Shown in pieces: positions 52,621 to 61,455 of a DNA stretch of 64,000 nt. Origin of the DNA: Alphaproteobacteria bacterium (GTDB lineage: Bacteria > Pseudomonadota > Alphaproteobacteria > UBA8366). Where the stretch lies: the NCBI GenBank assembly GCA_021774335.1, contig JAJFJD010000043.1, positions 62,001 through 126,000 on the forward strand, read 5' to 3'. The translations under genes were made by a program, and so were the position numbers. The notes beneath the pieces are model-generated. The model ran no database searches and was not told where the DNA came from. It worked only from the letters and a program-made list of their open reading frames with translations. Every line of letters starts with the position of its first letter. Position 1 is the first letter of the stretch.

Positions 52621-54327
52621 ATGGCCAACCCCGCAACGATGATCCTGAAGAACGGCAGCGTTCTGACGCTCGATTCACAGGACAGCGTGGCAGAGGCCGT
52701 CGCACTATCGGGCGACCGGATTCTTGCCGTTGGCCGCAATGCCGAAATCGACGCGATGTCGGATGGGGCACAGACCATCGATCTAAAGGGCCGGACCGTC
52801 ATTCCCGGCCTGATCGATGGGCATGCCCATATGGATCGCGAAGGACTCAAGGACCACCTGCCATCCCTCGCCGGCGCCCGCAATATCGACGATATCCTGC
52901 AGATCGTCGAAGCCAAGGTGAAGACGGCGCAGCCCGGCGACTGGATCGTCACGATGCCGGTTGGCGATCCGCCGCAGTATTGGAACGTCCCCGAATGCCT
53001 GGCCGAAGGGCGCGTACCGAACCGGCATGATCTCGACCGTGTGTCGCCGGATAATCCCGTCTATATCCGCGCCATCTGGGGCCACTGGCGGAATACATTG
53101 CCACTGGTGTCGGTCGCGAATACGGCGGCGCTGCAGGCGGCGGGAATTACGCGCGACACCGTTCCGCCCATCGATACCATCACCATCGAAAAAGACGACG
53201 GCGGCGACCCAAGCGGCGTTATCGTCGAACAGAACTACAAGCCGATCGTGGAGCACACGCTGATGGCGGTTGTCCCGCGCTTCCTGCTGAATGACCGGGT
53301 CACGGGGCTGCAAAGGTCGATGCAGTCCTACAACGCCTACGGCACCACCAGCGTCTACGAAGGACACGGTATCAACGCGGAAGTGCTCGCGGCCTATCGG
53401 CAAATGCGCGATGCCGGTCCGCTGCCGGTGCGGTCGCATCTGGTGTACAGCCCGGCCTGGACCAGCACCGACATCGACGATGTGCGAGCCTTGCTCAACA
53501 GCTGGGCCACGTGGCTTTCCGGACGAGGTCTCGGCGACGACTATCTGCGCGTCGGCGGCCTGTTCACCGAACCGGTCATGAGCCGCGAGAACAGCCTGCG
53601 GGCGCAGACCTGCCCCTACGCAGGATGGGCCGGATTCAACTTCAACTGCGAACTGCCGGAAAACGTCATGGTCGACATGATGATCGAGGCGGCGCGCAAC
53701 GGCATCCGCATCGCCGCCATCGGCATGGACACCTTGCCGTACTTCGAACGGGTGAATAAAGCAGTGCCGATCGAGGACCAACGCTGGACGATCGTCCATG
53801 TGGGCGTGATCGACGCCGATCAAATCCGGCGGATACAGGATTGCGGCCTCGTCCTGACCGCGCTGACCAAACGCTATGTCCATGACGACGGTGAGAAACT
53901 GCGTGCCGAACACGGCGACGCGAAGGCCAATACGTTCCTGCCGCTACGTGATCTGGTCGACGCCGGCGTCCATATCGCGCTCGCCACCGACAACACACCG
54001 CCGTCCATGTTCGAAACCGTCTGGCACGCGACCGCGCGACGCACCCGTGAAGGTAACCTGCTGGCACCCGACCAAGCGCTTACCCCGATGGAAGCGTTGG
54101 CCTGCGCCAGCCGCGAAGGGGCTTGGCTGTCCTTCGAGGAAGACCAGAAAGGCACGATAGAGCCCGGTAAACTCGCCGATTTGGCGGTCCTGTCCGACGA
54201 TCCGTTGACGGCGGACGAGGAAACGCTGCGTGCCATCACCGCCGACCTGACGATCACCGGCGGCGAAATTGTCTATGACCGCGCGGCGGACGGGCCGCCT
54301 CGGCCCGGCGGCAGCCGCGCCACCTGA
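52621..54327 (+). CDS. Amidohydrolase family protein (YtcJ-like)
   Basis: A 568-aa metal-dependent amidohydrolase. The N-terminal barrel-opening motif is IPGLIDGHAHMDREG (His68, His70); LATDNTPPSMFE carries the late aspartate; the C-terminal segment IEPGKLADLAVLSDDPL is typical of the YtcJ family. It hydrolyses an amide, ester or cyclic amide, precise target unknown. It lies 25 bases after a GST gene. A convergent NHL gene separates it from the hydantoinase. Confidence 0.87.
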   Translation: MANPATMILKNGSVLTLDSQDSVAEAVALSGDRILAVGRNAEIDAMSDGAQTIDLKGRTVIPGLIDGHAHMDREGLKDHLPSLAGARNIDDILQIVEAKVKTAQPGDWIVTMPVGDPPQYWNVPECLAEGRVPNRHDLDRVSPDNPVYIRAIWGHWRNTLPLVSVANTAALQAAGITRDTVPPIDTITIEKDDGGDPSGVIVEQNYKPIVEHTLMAVVPRFLLNDRVTGLQRSMQSYNAYGTTSVYEGHGINAEVLAAYRQMRDAGPLPVRSHLVYSPAWTSTDIDDVRALLNSWATWLSGRGLGDDYLRVGGLFTEPVMSRENSLRAQTCPYAGWAGFNFNCELPENVMVDMMIEAARNGIRIAAIGMDTLPYFERVNKAVPIEDQRWTIVHVGVIDADQIRRIQDCGLVLTALTKRYVHDDGEKLRAEHGDAKANTFLPLRDLVDAGVHIALATDNTPPSMFETVWHATARRTREGNLLAPDQALTPMEALACASREGAWLSFEEDQKGTIEPGKLADLAVLSDDPLTADEETLRAITADLTITGGEIVYDRAADGPPRPGGSRAT

Positions 54328-54355
54328 CCCATCATGCCTGATCAACCGAGCCTGA

Positions 54356-55195
54356 TCAGTCGACCCGCGTCATCTTGGTAATCCGCGGCGGATCGAGTTC
54401 CGCCAGGAAAAGATCGCCAGTTGAATTGCCCCATATCCCGTGCCCGCCGATCCAGACCGGCTTGCACCGCCCCAGCAGGCTGCCGTCCGTCGATAACAGG
54501 CTGAGGCTGGGCGTCTGATCGGTTACGAAGATCAGACCGCGGTCATCGACGTATAAATCCATGGGATGGTAAAAACCGGGCCATTCGGTTAGGTAGATGC
54601 CGCCACGGTCGAAGACCTGGATGCGGTCGTTTTCGCGGTCGGCAACCAGCACGCGGTCATGATGGTCGATGCAGACCGCATGCGGCACGGTGAAGGTGCC
54701 CAGCCCCGACCCGGCGCCACCCCAGCTCCGAATCAAGGCACCATCCGCGTCGAACCGATGCACCAGTGAATTGCCGTACCCGTCGGTGACGTAGGTATCG
54801 CCGTCGGCGGCAACGGCAATACCGGTCGGATGGTTGAAGGGCGCGCCGAACTCCGGCCGGTGACGGGACCCGAACCGCCGCACGATCTTTCCGTCGACCG
54901 TACATTCGAAAATCTCATGCGCATCCCGGTCGACCAGGAAGACCCGGTCATCGCCGGTAATGAAGATGCCATGGGCATCGGCAATGAAGTCGCTGCCCCA
55001 GGCGGAAACGAACGCGCCGTCGGCGTCATACACGACGACGGGAATCGAATTCCGCCGATACGCGTAGACCCGATCCTGGGAATCGACGGCGATCGTACTG
55101 ACCGCGCCAGGCGGGACGTTATCCGGCAACACGCCCCAGCCATGATCAACGCGATAGCGCCGGTCGCCGAGGACGACGAATAGTTTTTCTGACAT
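54356..55195 (-). CDS. NHL-repeat beta-propeller protein
   Basis: A 279-aa protein made mostly of NHL-type repeats: ISTIAVDSQDRVYAY, PTGIAVAADGDTYVTDGYGN and PHAVCIDHHDRVLVADREND are repeat strands. AAGGAGG fixes the ATG at 55195. The fold resembles the peptidyl-alpha-hydroxyglycine alpha-amidating lyase propeller, so lyase or lactonase chemistry is possible. No signal peptide is visible. It is divergent from the hydantoinase gene, and may share its control region. The role in hydantoin metabolism is not known. Confidence 0.8.
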   Translation of the reverse strand: MSEKLFVVLGDRRYRVDHGWGVLPDNVPPGAVSTIAVDSQDRVYAYRRNSIPVVVYDADGAFVSAWGSDFIADAHGIFITGDDRVFLVDRDAHEIFECTVDGKIVRRFGSRHRPEFGAPFNHPTGIAVAADGDTYVTDGYGNSLVHRFDADGALIRSWGGAGSGLGTFTVPHAVCIDHHDRVLVADRENDRIQVFDRGGIYLTEWPGFYHPMDLYVDDRGLIFVTDQTPSLSLLSTDGSLLGRCKPVWIGGHGIWGNSTGDLFLAELDPPRITKMTRVD

Positions 55196-55349
55196 TCCTG
55201 CCTCCTTCGACGGGGCGGAAAGAGTGTCCGTCATCGGATCACGCGGTCCTGTCGGGGTCAAGCAAACAGGCAATCGGGGCGACACCGATTGCAATTGCCC
55301 TTCAGGCTGGCACAATCATCGCTCGAAAGCGCACACGGTGGAGGGAAGC

Positions 55350-56798
55350 ATGGCCGAATTCGATCTGATCATCCGCGGCGGTACGGTTGTTACCGCATCG
55401 GATACGACGCAATGCGACGTCGGTATCCGAAACGGCAAGGTCGTCGCCTTGGCCGACTCCCTCGAGGACGGTGCGGAGATCATCGACGCATCCGGCAAGC
55501 TGGTGCTGCCCGGCGGCATCGACAGCCATTGCCATATCGACCAACCGGGCTCGCACGGTGTGGAATCCGCCGATGATTTCGAATCCGGCAGCATCTCGGC
55601 GGCCTGCGGCGGGACCACGACGATCATCCCTTTCGCCGCCCAATACCGAGGGCAATCGTTACGCGCGGTGGTCGACGACTATCACACGCGCGCAAAGGGC
55701 AAGGCGGTCATCGATTACGCTTTCCATCTGATCATTTCGGATCCGTCGGATCAGGTCTTGGGACAGGACCTGCCCGCGCTGATTCGCGAAGGCCACACCT
55801 CCTTCAAGGTGTACATGACCTACGACGCCCTGAAGCTGGACGATTCGCAGATGCTCAAGGTACTGACGACCGCGCGGCGCGAGGGCGCGATGGTCATGGT
55901 CCATGCGGAAAACCACGACGTGATCAGTTGGCTGAGCGAACAATTGGTCGCCGCCGGCCATGTCGAACCTAAGTACCACGCCGTGTCGCATGCCGCGCCG
56001 GCCGAACGCGAGGCGACCCACCGCGCGATCACCTTCGCGGAGATCATCGACCTGCCGATGTTGATCGTCCATGTCTCGGCCCGCGAAGCGATCGACGAAA
56101 TCGCCAAGGCGCGCCAGAAGGGCTTGCGCATCCACGGCGAGACCTGCCCGCAATACCTGTTCCTGACCGCCGACGACCTCGACCGGCCCGGGTTCGAAGG
56201 CGCGAAATACATCTGCAGCCCGCCGCCGCGCGACGCGGCCAACCAGGACTTCGTGTGGCGTGGGATCGAGACCGGCACGCTCGACGTGTTTTCCTCGGAC
56301 CACGCGCCGTACCGGTTCGACGACCCGGAAGGTAAGAAGAACCAGGGTGAGAACGCGCCCTTCACCAAGGTGCCGAACGGCGTGCCCGGTATTGAAATCC
56401 GCCTGCCGATGCTGTTTTCCGAAGGCGTCGGCAAGCAGCGTATCTCGCTGAACCAGTTCGTCGCCATCACCGCGACCAACCCGGCGAAGATCTACGGTCT
56501 CTATCCACGCAAAGGAACCATCGCAGTCGGCGCGGATGCCGATATCGCAATCTGGGATCCGGATAAACCCGTCACCATCTCGATCGACATGCTGCACGAC
56601 AACTTGGACTACACACCCTATGAAGGCCGGGAGATCACCGGATATCCTATTTTGACCTTGTCGCGCGGCGAGGTCGTGTGGGACGGTAAGGACCCCAAGG
56701 GCAACCCCGGCCGCGGCCAATTCCTCGAATGCGACCTGCCCAACCCGCCGCAAACCGGCGGTCCCGCGATTCACGGCGTCCATCACGCCACCGAGTAA
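55350..56798 (+). CDS. hydA: D-hydantoinase / dihydropyrimidinase
   Basis: A 482-aa cyclic amidohydrolase. GGAGGGAAGC precedes the ATG at 55350. The binuclear zinc site reads His60 and His62 (DSHCHIDQ), the carboxylated Lys153 (TSFKVYMTYD), His185 (MVHAEN), His241 (IVHVSARE) and Asp317 (SSDHAPY). The enzyme opens 5-substituted hydantoins or dihydropyrimidines to N-carbamoyl amino acids. The next gene encodes the carbamoylase and the one after that a racemase, which supports the hydantoin role over pyrimidine breakdown. Confidence 0.93.
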   Translation: MAEFDLIIRGGTVVTASDTTQCDVGIRNGKVVALADSLEDGAEIIDASGKLVLPGGIDSHCHIDQPGSHGVESADDFESGSISAACGGTTTIIPFAAQYRGQSLRAVVDDYHTRAKGKAVIDYAFHLIISDPSDQVLGQDLPALIREGHTSFKVYMTYDALKLDDSQMLKVLTTARREGAMVMVHAENHDVISWLSEQLVAAGHVEPKYHAVSHAAPAEREATHRAITFAEIIDLPMLIVHVSAREAIDEIAKARQKGLRIHGETCPQYLFLTADDLDRPGFEGAKYICSPPPRDAANQDFVWRGIETGTLDVFSSDHAPYRFDDPEGKKNQGENAPFTKVPNGVPGIEIRLPMLFSEGVGKQRISLNQFVAITATNPAKIYGLYPRKGTIAVGADADIAIWDPDKPVTISIDMLHDNLDYTPYEGREITGYPILTLSRGEVVWDGKDPKGNPGRGQFLECDLPNPPQTGGPAIHGVHHATE

Positions 56799-56845
56799 GA
56801 CCGCACCCTGGCGGTCCCGTAATTCGTTGCAGGAGGAAGTTGAGA

Positions 56846-57781
56846 ATGTCGAGAGTGGTTACCGTTGGCGCCGCACAAATGGGCCCGATCCAGCGCGCCG
56901 AAGGCCGTGCTGCAGTGATCGAGCGCATGCTGGCCTTGTTGGCGAAAGCGCATGAGAAGAACTGCGACCTGGTCGTGTTCCCCGAATTGGCGCTGACCAC
57001 CTTCTTCCCGCGCTGGTACATGGAGGATCAGGCGGAAGTCGATACCTGGTTCGAATCCGCAATGCCGAGCAACGAGACGCAGCCGTTGTTCACCGCGGCC
57101 AAGGAATACGGGCTCGGGTTCTATCTCGGCTATGCCGAGTTGATCGAGGAAGATGGCGCGCCGCATCACTACAACACGTCGATCCTGGTCGATAAATCCG
57201 GCGAGACGGTCCTCAAATACCGCAAGATCCATCTTCCGGGTCATGACGAATACGACCCAGGGCGCACCCATCAGCATCTGGAAAAGCGATACTTCGAGGT
57301 GGGCAATCTGGGATTCCCGGTCACGCGCACGATGGACGGTGTCATGGGCATGTGCCTGTGCAATGACCGGCGCTGGCCCGAGACCTATCGCGTGATGGGG
57401 TTACAGGGCGTCGAAATGCTGATGCTCGGCTACAACACGCCGACGATAAACTCGCTCTCGGACGAAGCGCCCCATCTGCGCATGTTCCACAATCACGTCA
57501 CCATGCAGGCGGGCGCGTATCAGAACAGCACCTGGGTAGTCGGCGTCGCCAAAGCCGGCAACGAAGACGACAACGATCTGATGGGCGGCAGCGTGATCGT
57601 CGCTCCCTCCGGCGAGATCGTTGCGCAATGCCATACGCTGGGCGACGAACTGATCGTCGCCGACTGCGACCTCGACGATTGCGTCTTCGGGCGCGAGACG
57701 ATCTTTAACTTTGCCGCTCACCGCCGGCCCGAGCATTACAAGCTGATCACCGAACGCACCGGCGCAATCCCCCCCGAGTAG
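56846..57781 (+). CDS. N-carbamoyl-D-amino-acid hydrolase
   Basis: A 311-aa nitrilase-fold enzyme of the length of known D-carbamoylases. Its triad falls at exactly the numbers of the Agrobacterium enzyme: Glu47 (DLVVFPELALT), Lys127 (LKYRKIHLPG) and Cys172 (GMCLCNDRRWPE). FFPRWYMED and HRRPEHY are further family marks. AGGAGG precedes the ATG. It converts N-carbamoyl-D-amino acids to D-amino acids, carbon dioxide and ammonia. It follows the hydantoinase by 47 bases and precedes the racemase by six. Confidence 0.93.
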   Translation: MSRVVTVGAAQMGPIQRAEGRAAVIERMLALLAKAHEKNCDLVVFPELALTTFFPRWYMEDQAEVDTWFESAMPSNETQPLFTAAKEYGLGFYLGYAELIEEDGAPHHYNTSILVDKSGETVLKYRKIHLPGHDEYDPGRTHQHLEKRYFEVGNLGFPVTRTMDGVMGMCLCNDRRWPETYRVMGLQGVEMLMLGYNTPTINSLSDEAPHLRMFHNHVTMQAGAYQNSTWVVGVAKAGNEDDNDLMGGSVIVAPSGEIVAQCHTLGDELIVADCDLDDCVFGRETIFNFAAHRRPEHYKLITERTGAIPPE

Positions 57782-57787
57782 GCCGCC

Positions 57788-58456
57788 ATGGGCAATCGCA
57801 TCGCCGTCATCAATCCGAACTCGTCGACCACGGTCACGGATGATATCGACCGCGCCCTCGAGCCGTTGCGCACTAGCGGCGGCGAGACGATCGACTGCCT
57901 GACTCTTGCCGATGGTCCGCCTGGAATCGAAAGCCAGACGGACGTGGACGGGGTCGTGATGCCACTCTGCGATCTGGTCAAAGCACAGGACAATACGGCC
58001 GCAGCCTTCGTCATCGCCTGCTTTTCCGACCCCGGGCTGCATGCCGTTCGGGAAACCACGGACAAGCCGGTCTTCGGGATCGCGGAGTCGGGGCTGCTGA
58101 CCGCAATGACGCTGGGCGACCGCGTCGGGCTGATCGCAATCCTTGCCTCCGGCGCGGCGCGGCATGCCCGCTATATCCGCGCGCTCGGGATCGAAAGCCG
58201 TTTCGCCGGTGAGGCGGCGGTCGGGCTGGGCGTCACCGAACTGGCCGACGAAGCTCGGACACTGGCCCGCATGATCGAAACCGGACAGCAGTTGCGCGAC
58301 GACCATGGCGCCAACGTGCTGGTCATGGGCTGCGCCGGCATGGCGCGGTATCGCGGCACATTGGAGGACACGCTCGGCCTGCCGGTGGTCGATCCGACCC
58401 AAGCCGCCGTCGGCATGGCGATCAGCGCCGTCCGCCTTGGCTATCGCACGACTTAA
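57788..58456 (+). CDS. hyuE: Asp/Glu/hydantoin racemase family protein
   Basis: A 222-aa racemase. Two catalytic cysteines are visible: Cys78 (FVIACFSDPGLH) and Cys182 (VMGCAGMARY), and INPNSSTTVTDDI is the family start. It would interconvert D- and L-5-substituted hydantoins so that the D-specific hydantoinase and carbamoylase can use the full pool. It follows the carbamoylase by six bases and is followed by an AtzH/HpxZ-like gene. Confidence 0.92.
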   Translation: MGNRIAVINPNSSTTVTDDIDRALEPLRTSGGETIDCLTLADGPPGIESQTDVDGVVMPLCDLVKAQDNTAAAFVIACFSDPGLHAVRETTDKPVFGIAESGLLTAMTLGDRVGLIAILASGAARHARYIRALGIESRFAGEAAVGLGVTELADEARTLARMIETGQQLRDDHGANVLVMGCAGMARYRGTLEDTLGLPVVDPTQAAVGMAISAVRLGYRTT

Positions 58457-58488
58457 TCGACGATCACAGTATTGGAAGGAAGCGCATC

Positions 58489-58893
58489 GTGGACGACCGA
58501 ACGCCGAATATCCCCGAGGTGGTGGCCGAAATCAGCGAACTGTTCGAACGCTATGAGCAAGCGTTGATCGACAAGAATGTGGACGTGCTCGACACCACCT
58601 TCTGGGACAGCCCGCACACGATCCGCTATGCGTTGCACGAGAACGGCTACGGCTTCGAGGCAATCCACGGCCATCGGGTCGCCCGCGCGCCGGGACCGGG
58701 CATCAAAGAAAAACGAATCCGGCTGGAGATTCTGACGCTTGGCCGCGATTTCGCCACAACGAACCTGGAATTCAAAGTCCGCGGCCGCGATTCGATCGGC
58801 CGGCAAAGTCAGACTCTCGTGCGCTTTCCCGATGTCGGATGGAAAGTCGTGGCCGCCCATGTCTCAACCATGGACGGCGACCCGCTCTGGTAA
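58489..58893 (+). CDS. AtzH/HpxZ-like small protein (DUF3225)
   Basis: A 134-aa protein of the SnoaL-like fold, starting at a GTG after GGAAGG. The sequence EISELFERYEQALIDKNVDVLDTTFW, the YALHENGYGFEAIHGHRVAR segment and SIGRQSQTLVRF are typical of HpxZ (oxalurate catabolism) and AtzH (linked to allophanate/carboxybiuret breakdown) proteins. It presumably helps process a carbamoyl intermediate. It is the last gene of the hydantoin operon and is convergent with dioxygenase F. Confidence 0.85.
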   Translation: MDDRTPNIPEVVAEISELFERYEQALIDKNVDVLDTTFWDSPHTIRYALHENGYGFEAIHGHRVARAPGPGIKEKRIRLEILTLGRDFATTNLEFKVRGRDSIGRQSQTLVRFPDVGWKVVAAHVSTMDGDPLW

Positions 58894-58897
58894 GACG

Positions 58898-59953
58898 CTA
58901 GACCGGAATCCAGCTCCGGCGCTCGCCGGCATATTCGTTGCCGGGGTTGCCGCGCACCGTCGTCCGCCACATCACGCGCTGAACCGCGTCGCCATCGTAC
59001 CATGTCGCCGAGTGGATGAGGCTGCGGTTATCCCAGATCACCAGGTCGTCGTCCTCCCACTCGTGGGCGTAAATGAATTCCGGCCGGGTGTAATGCTGCA
59101 TGATCTCGTACAGCAGTTTGCCGCCCTCGCCGTCGGGCCCGGTTTCGAGGCCGACGAACGGCCCGTCGATCCAGTCCATCTGCCCAGCCTCGCAAAGATA
59201 GAGCGCGTTTTCACCGCTGACCGGGTGCGTGCGCACCACCGGCTGTCGTTGCGGCGCTTCGTGGGGCTGAATGTCCTTCGGCGGATCACCCGCCCGGACC
59301 GCATATTCGGTGCGCCCGTTCGCAGAACTGGAATGAATGCCGACCAGACCGTCGACTCGTGCCTGCAACTCCGGCGGCAGTTCTTGATAAGCCAGGATGC
59401 CGTTGGCGAATATCGTCTGGCCCTGACCCTTGGGAGACGCCTGTACCGCATAGAACAGCGAGATATCGGGCGGCGGGCGGCGGTAGCTTTGATCCGTATG
59501 CCAGCCACGCCGATGCGGAAACCGCGTCGGCAGCTTGCCGTCCTCGGTCAACGGCGGGTTGGGCCGCGCCGGCGGCGCTTTATAGGCCGGCGGAACGTTC
59601 GACACGATGAAGATTTCAGGAACCTCCGGGTGCACCGTGCTCTTCTTGACCAGGGTCTGGTTGTAATCCTCGACCTCCGGGCCGAACAGGCGGCTCAGCC
59701 GAACCAGCAGCTCGGGATCTTCTGAAATCGCACCCATGCCGCGCAGCAGCAGGAACCCCCGCGCCTCGCACAAGGCCGCAGGCAAAGTTTCCGGTTCGGC
59801 TTCGGCTGCGGCGATCGCAGCGCGCGCATCGGCGATGCCGGAGACTTCGACCATGCCGCCGAAGTTGGCGCCCGGCAGCGGTTGCACATGAAAGCGGCTG
59901 GGCGGCATAACGCCGTTCCCGCCTGCATCGGTGGTGTTCGTCTTCAATGGCAT
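58898..59953 (-). CDS. TauD/TfdA-type Fe(II)/2-oxoglutarate dioxygenase (F)
   Basis: A 351-aa dioxygenase, longer than copies B-E. Iron ligands are His152 and Asp154 in RGWHTDQSYR and His314 in NRSLIHSATWYD; Arg330 lies in VMWRTTV. The N-terminal 60 residues and the PNPPLTEDGKLPTRF insert are extra. GGAGC precedes the ATG. It lies opposite the end of the hydantoin operon. Its substrate is unknown. Confidence 0.9.
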   Translation of the reverse strand: MPLKTNTTDAGGNGVMPPSRFHVQPLPGANFGGMVEVSGIADARAAIAAAEAEPETLPAALCEARGFLLLRGMGAISEDPELLVRLSRLFGPEVEDYNQTLVKKSTVHPEVPEIFIVSNVPPAYKAPPARPNPPLTEDGKLPTRFPHRRGWHTDQSYRRPPPDISLFYAVQASPKGQGQTIFANGILAYQELPPELQARVDGLVGIHSSSANGRTEYAVRAGDPPKDIQPHEAPQRQPVVRTHPVSGENALYLCEAGQMDWIDGPFVGLETGPDGEGGKLLYEIMQHYTRPEFIYAHEWEDDDLVIWDNRSLIHSATWYDGDAVQRVMWRTTVRGNPGNEYAGERRSWIPV

Positions 59954-60073
59954 TGAGTTTGCTCCAGCGCTGAGGGTGGGAGGGAATGCGCCAGTCTTGA
60001 GAAAATCACTATAACAGCGCGCCGACCGGGTTCAACGCGGCCACGGATTTTGTTGCCGCTTTGGCCGAATTTT

Positions 60074-61276
60074 CTACGGCCCCTCAGGCTCCAAGCGAAT
60101 CAAGCGGCCATCGGAGCTGTCTGTCAGCACGTAAAGGTAGCCGTCTGGACCGTTACGCACGTCACGGATGCGGGCATCCAGATCCTCCAGCAATTTTTCC
60201 TGAGCGACGACCTTGTCCCCCTTCAGTTCCAACCGCCGCAGATGCGCCAACTTAAGCGCGCCGACGAAGAGATTGCCCCGCCATTCCGGGAACCGATCGC
60301 CGTCATAGAAAGCCATGCCGCTGGGCGCGATCGACGGGTCCCAATAAACGACCGGCTGCTCCATCCCGGGCGCAGATGTCTTGTCGGAGATTTTGCCGCC
60401 GCCATAGTCGACACCGTAGGTGATTGCCGGCCAGCCATAGTTGGCGCCGGGCCGCAGAATATTCACCTCATCGCCACCTTGCGCACCGTGCTCGTGCATC
60501 CAGATGACGCTACCGCCCGGCCGCACCGCCATGCCTTGGCCGTTGCGGTGACCGTAGGAAAATATCTCGGGCCGAACGTCGGACCGCCCGATGAACGGAT
60601 TGTCCGGCGGCACCGACCCGTCGTCGCGCAGGCGCAGAACAGTGCCTAGGTGGTTGCCGGGATTCTGGGCTTCCTTCATTTGGCGGCGGTCGCCCGTGGT
60701 GATAAAAAGTGTGCCATCCGTCGCGAAGACGAGACGGGACCCGTAATGGCCGGTGCCGCCGGTCTTGGGCGAGACACGGAAGATGACTTCGAGATTCTCC
60801 AGCCGGTCACCGGTAAACCGGCCCCGCGCGACCTCGGTACCCGCGCCGCCCTTTCCGCGGCCCGCATAGGACAGGTAGATCAGCCGGGTTTTTTCGAAAT
60901 CGGGATGTAGCGCCACGTCCAGTAAACCGCCTTGTCCGGATGCGGCAATATTGTCGGGCAGACCGCGAATAGACTTGGGATCTAGTTTACCCTCGCGGAT
61001 CACCCGAAGCCGGCCGGATCGTTCGGTCACCAGCATGTCGCCATTGGGCAAAAATGCGAGACCCCACGGATGGTCGAGGCCCTTCGCGACCGTGACGATC
61101 CGGAACGCATGTTTGTCGGACTTTTCGACCGCTCCGTCCTTAGAATGCGACCCATGGAAGAATCCGAAAAGGACCATCGAGAGAAGCAGCACCGACACAC
61201 CCCCGGCAAGCGGCTTCATCCGGCGTCGAACACCGCTCCGGTTGCTCGTCTCTTCCTCATCCCGTCGCCTGAACAT
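60074..61276 (-). CDS. PQQ-dependent aldose sugar dehydrogenase (YliI-like)
   Basis: A 400-aa protein. GGAGG with five bases between fixes the ATG at 61276. One N-terminal helix (VSVLLLSMVLFGFFHG) anchors it to the inner membrane with the enzyme in the periplasm. The six-bladed propeller is recognised by HPWGLAFLPNGDMLVTERSG, GLLDVALHPDFEKTRLIYLSY, HEHGAQGGDEVN and PGANYGWPAI, all typical of soluble PQQ sugar dehydrogenases. It oxidises aldoses with PQQ. The PQQ biosynthesis genes are not in this window. Confidence 0.9.
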   Translation of the reverse strand: MFRRRDEEETSNRSGVRRRMKPLAGGVSVLLLSMVLFGFFHGSHSKDGAVEKSDKHAFRIVTVAKGLDHPWGLAFLPNGDMLVTERSGRLRVIREGKLDPKSIRGLPDNIAASGQGGLLDVALHPDFEKTRLIYLSYAGRGKGGAGTEVARGRFTGDRLENLEVIFRVSPKTGGTGHYGSRLVFATDGTLFITTGDRRQMKEAQNPGNHLGTVLRLRDDGSVPPDNPFIGRSDVRPEIFSYGHRNGQGMAVRPGGSVIWMHEHGAQGGDEVNILRPGANYGWPAITYGVDYGGGKISDKTSAPGMEQPVVYWDPSIAPSGMAFYDGDRFPEWRGNLFVGALKLAHLRRLELKGDKVVAQEKLLEDLDARIRDVRNGPDGYLYVLTDSSDGRLIRLEPEGP

Positions 61277-61455
61277 GCATTCCTCCACTTCATCACGTGC
61301 GTCTGTCCCACTGCATTAACGTAGGGAAGATTCCGTCCGATACAATCCTGATCGTGTATTGCGCGCCGGGACCAGGATATGTTCCCCTGCCGTCGTTGGC
61401 CCTTGCCGGCCGTTACCCGCAACCAGGCCTCGCGGCAAAGATTTAGGAGCTGATT

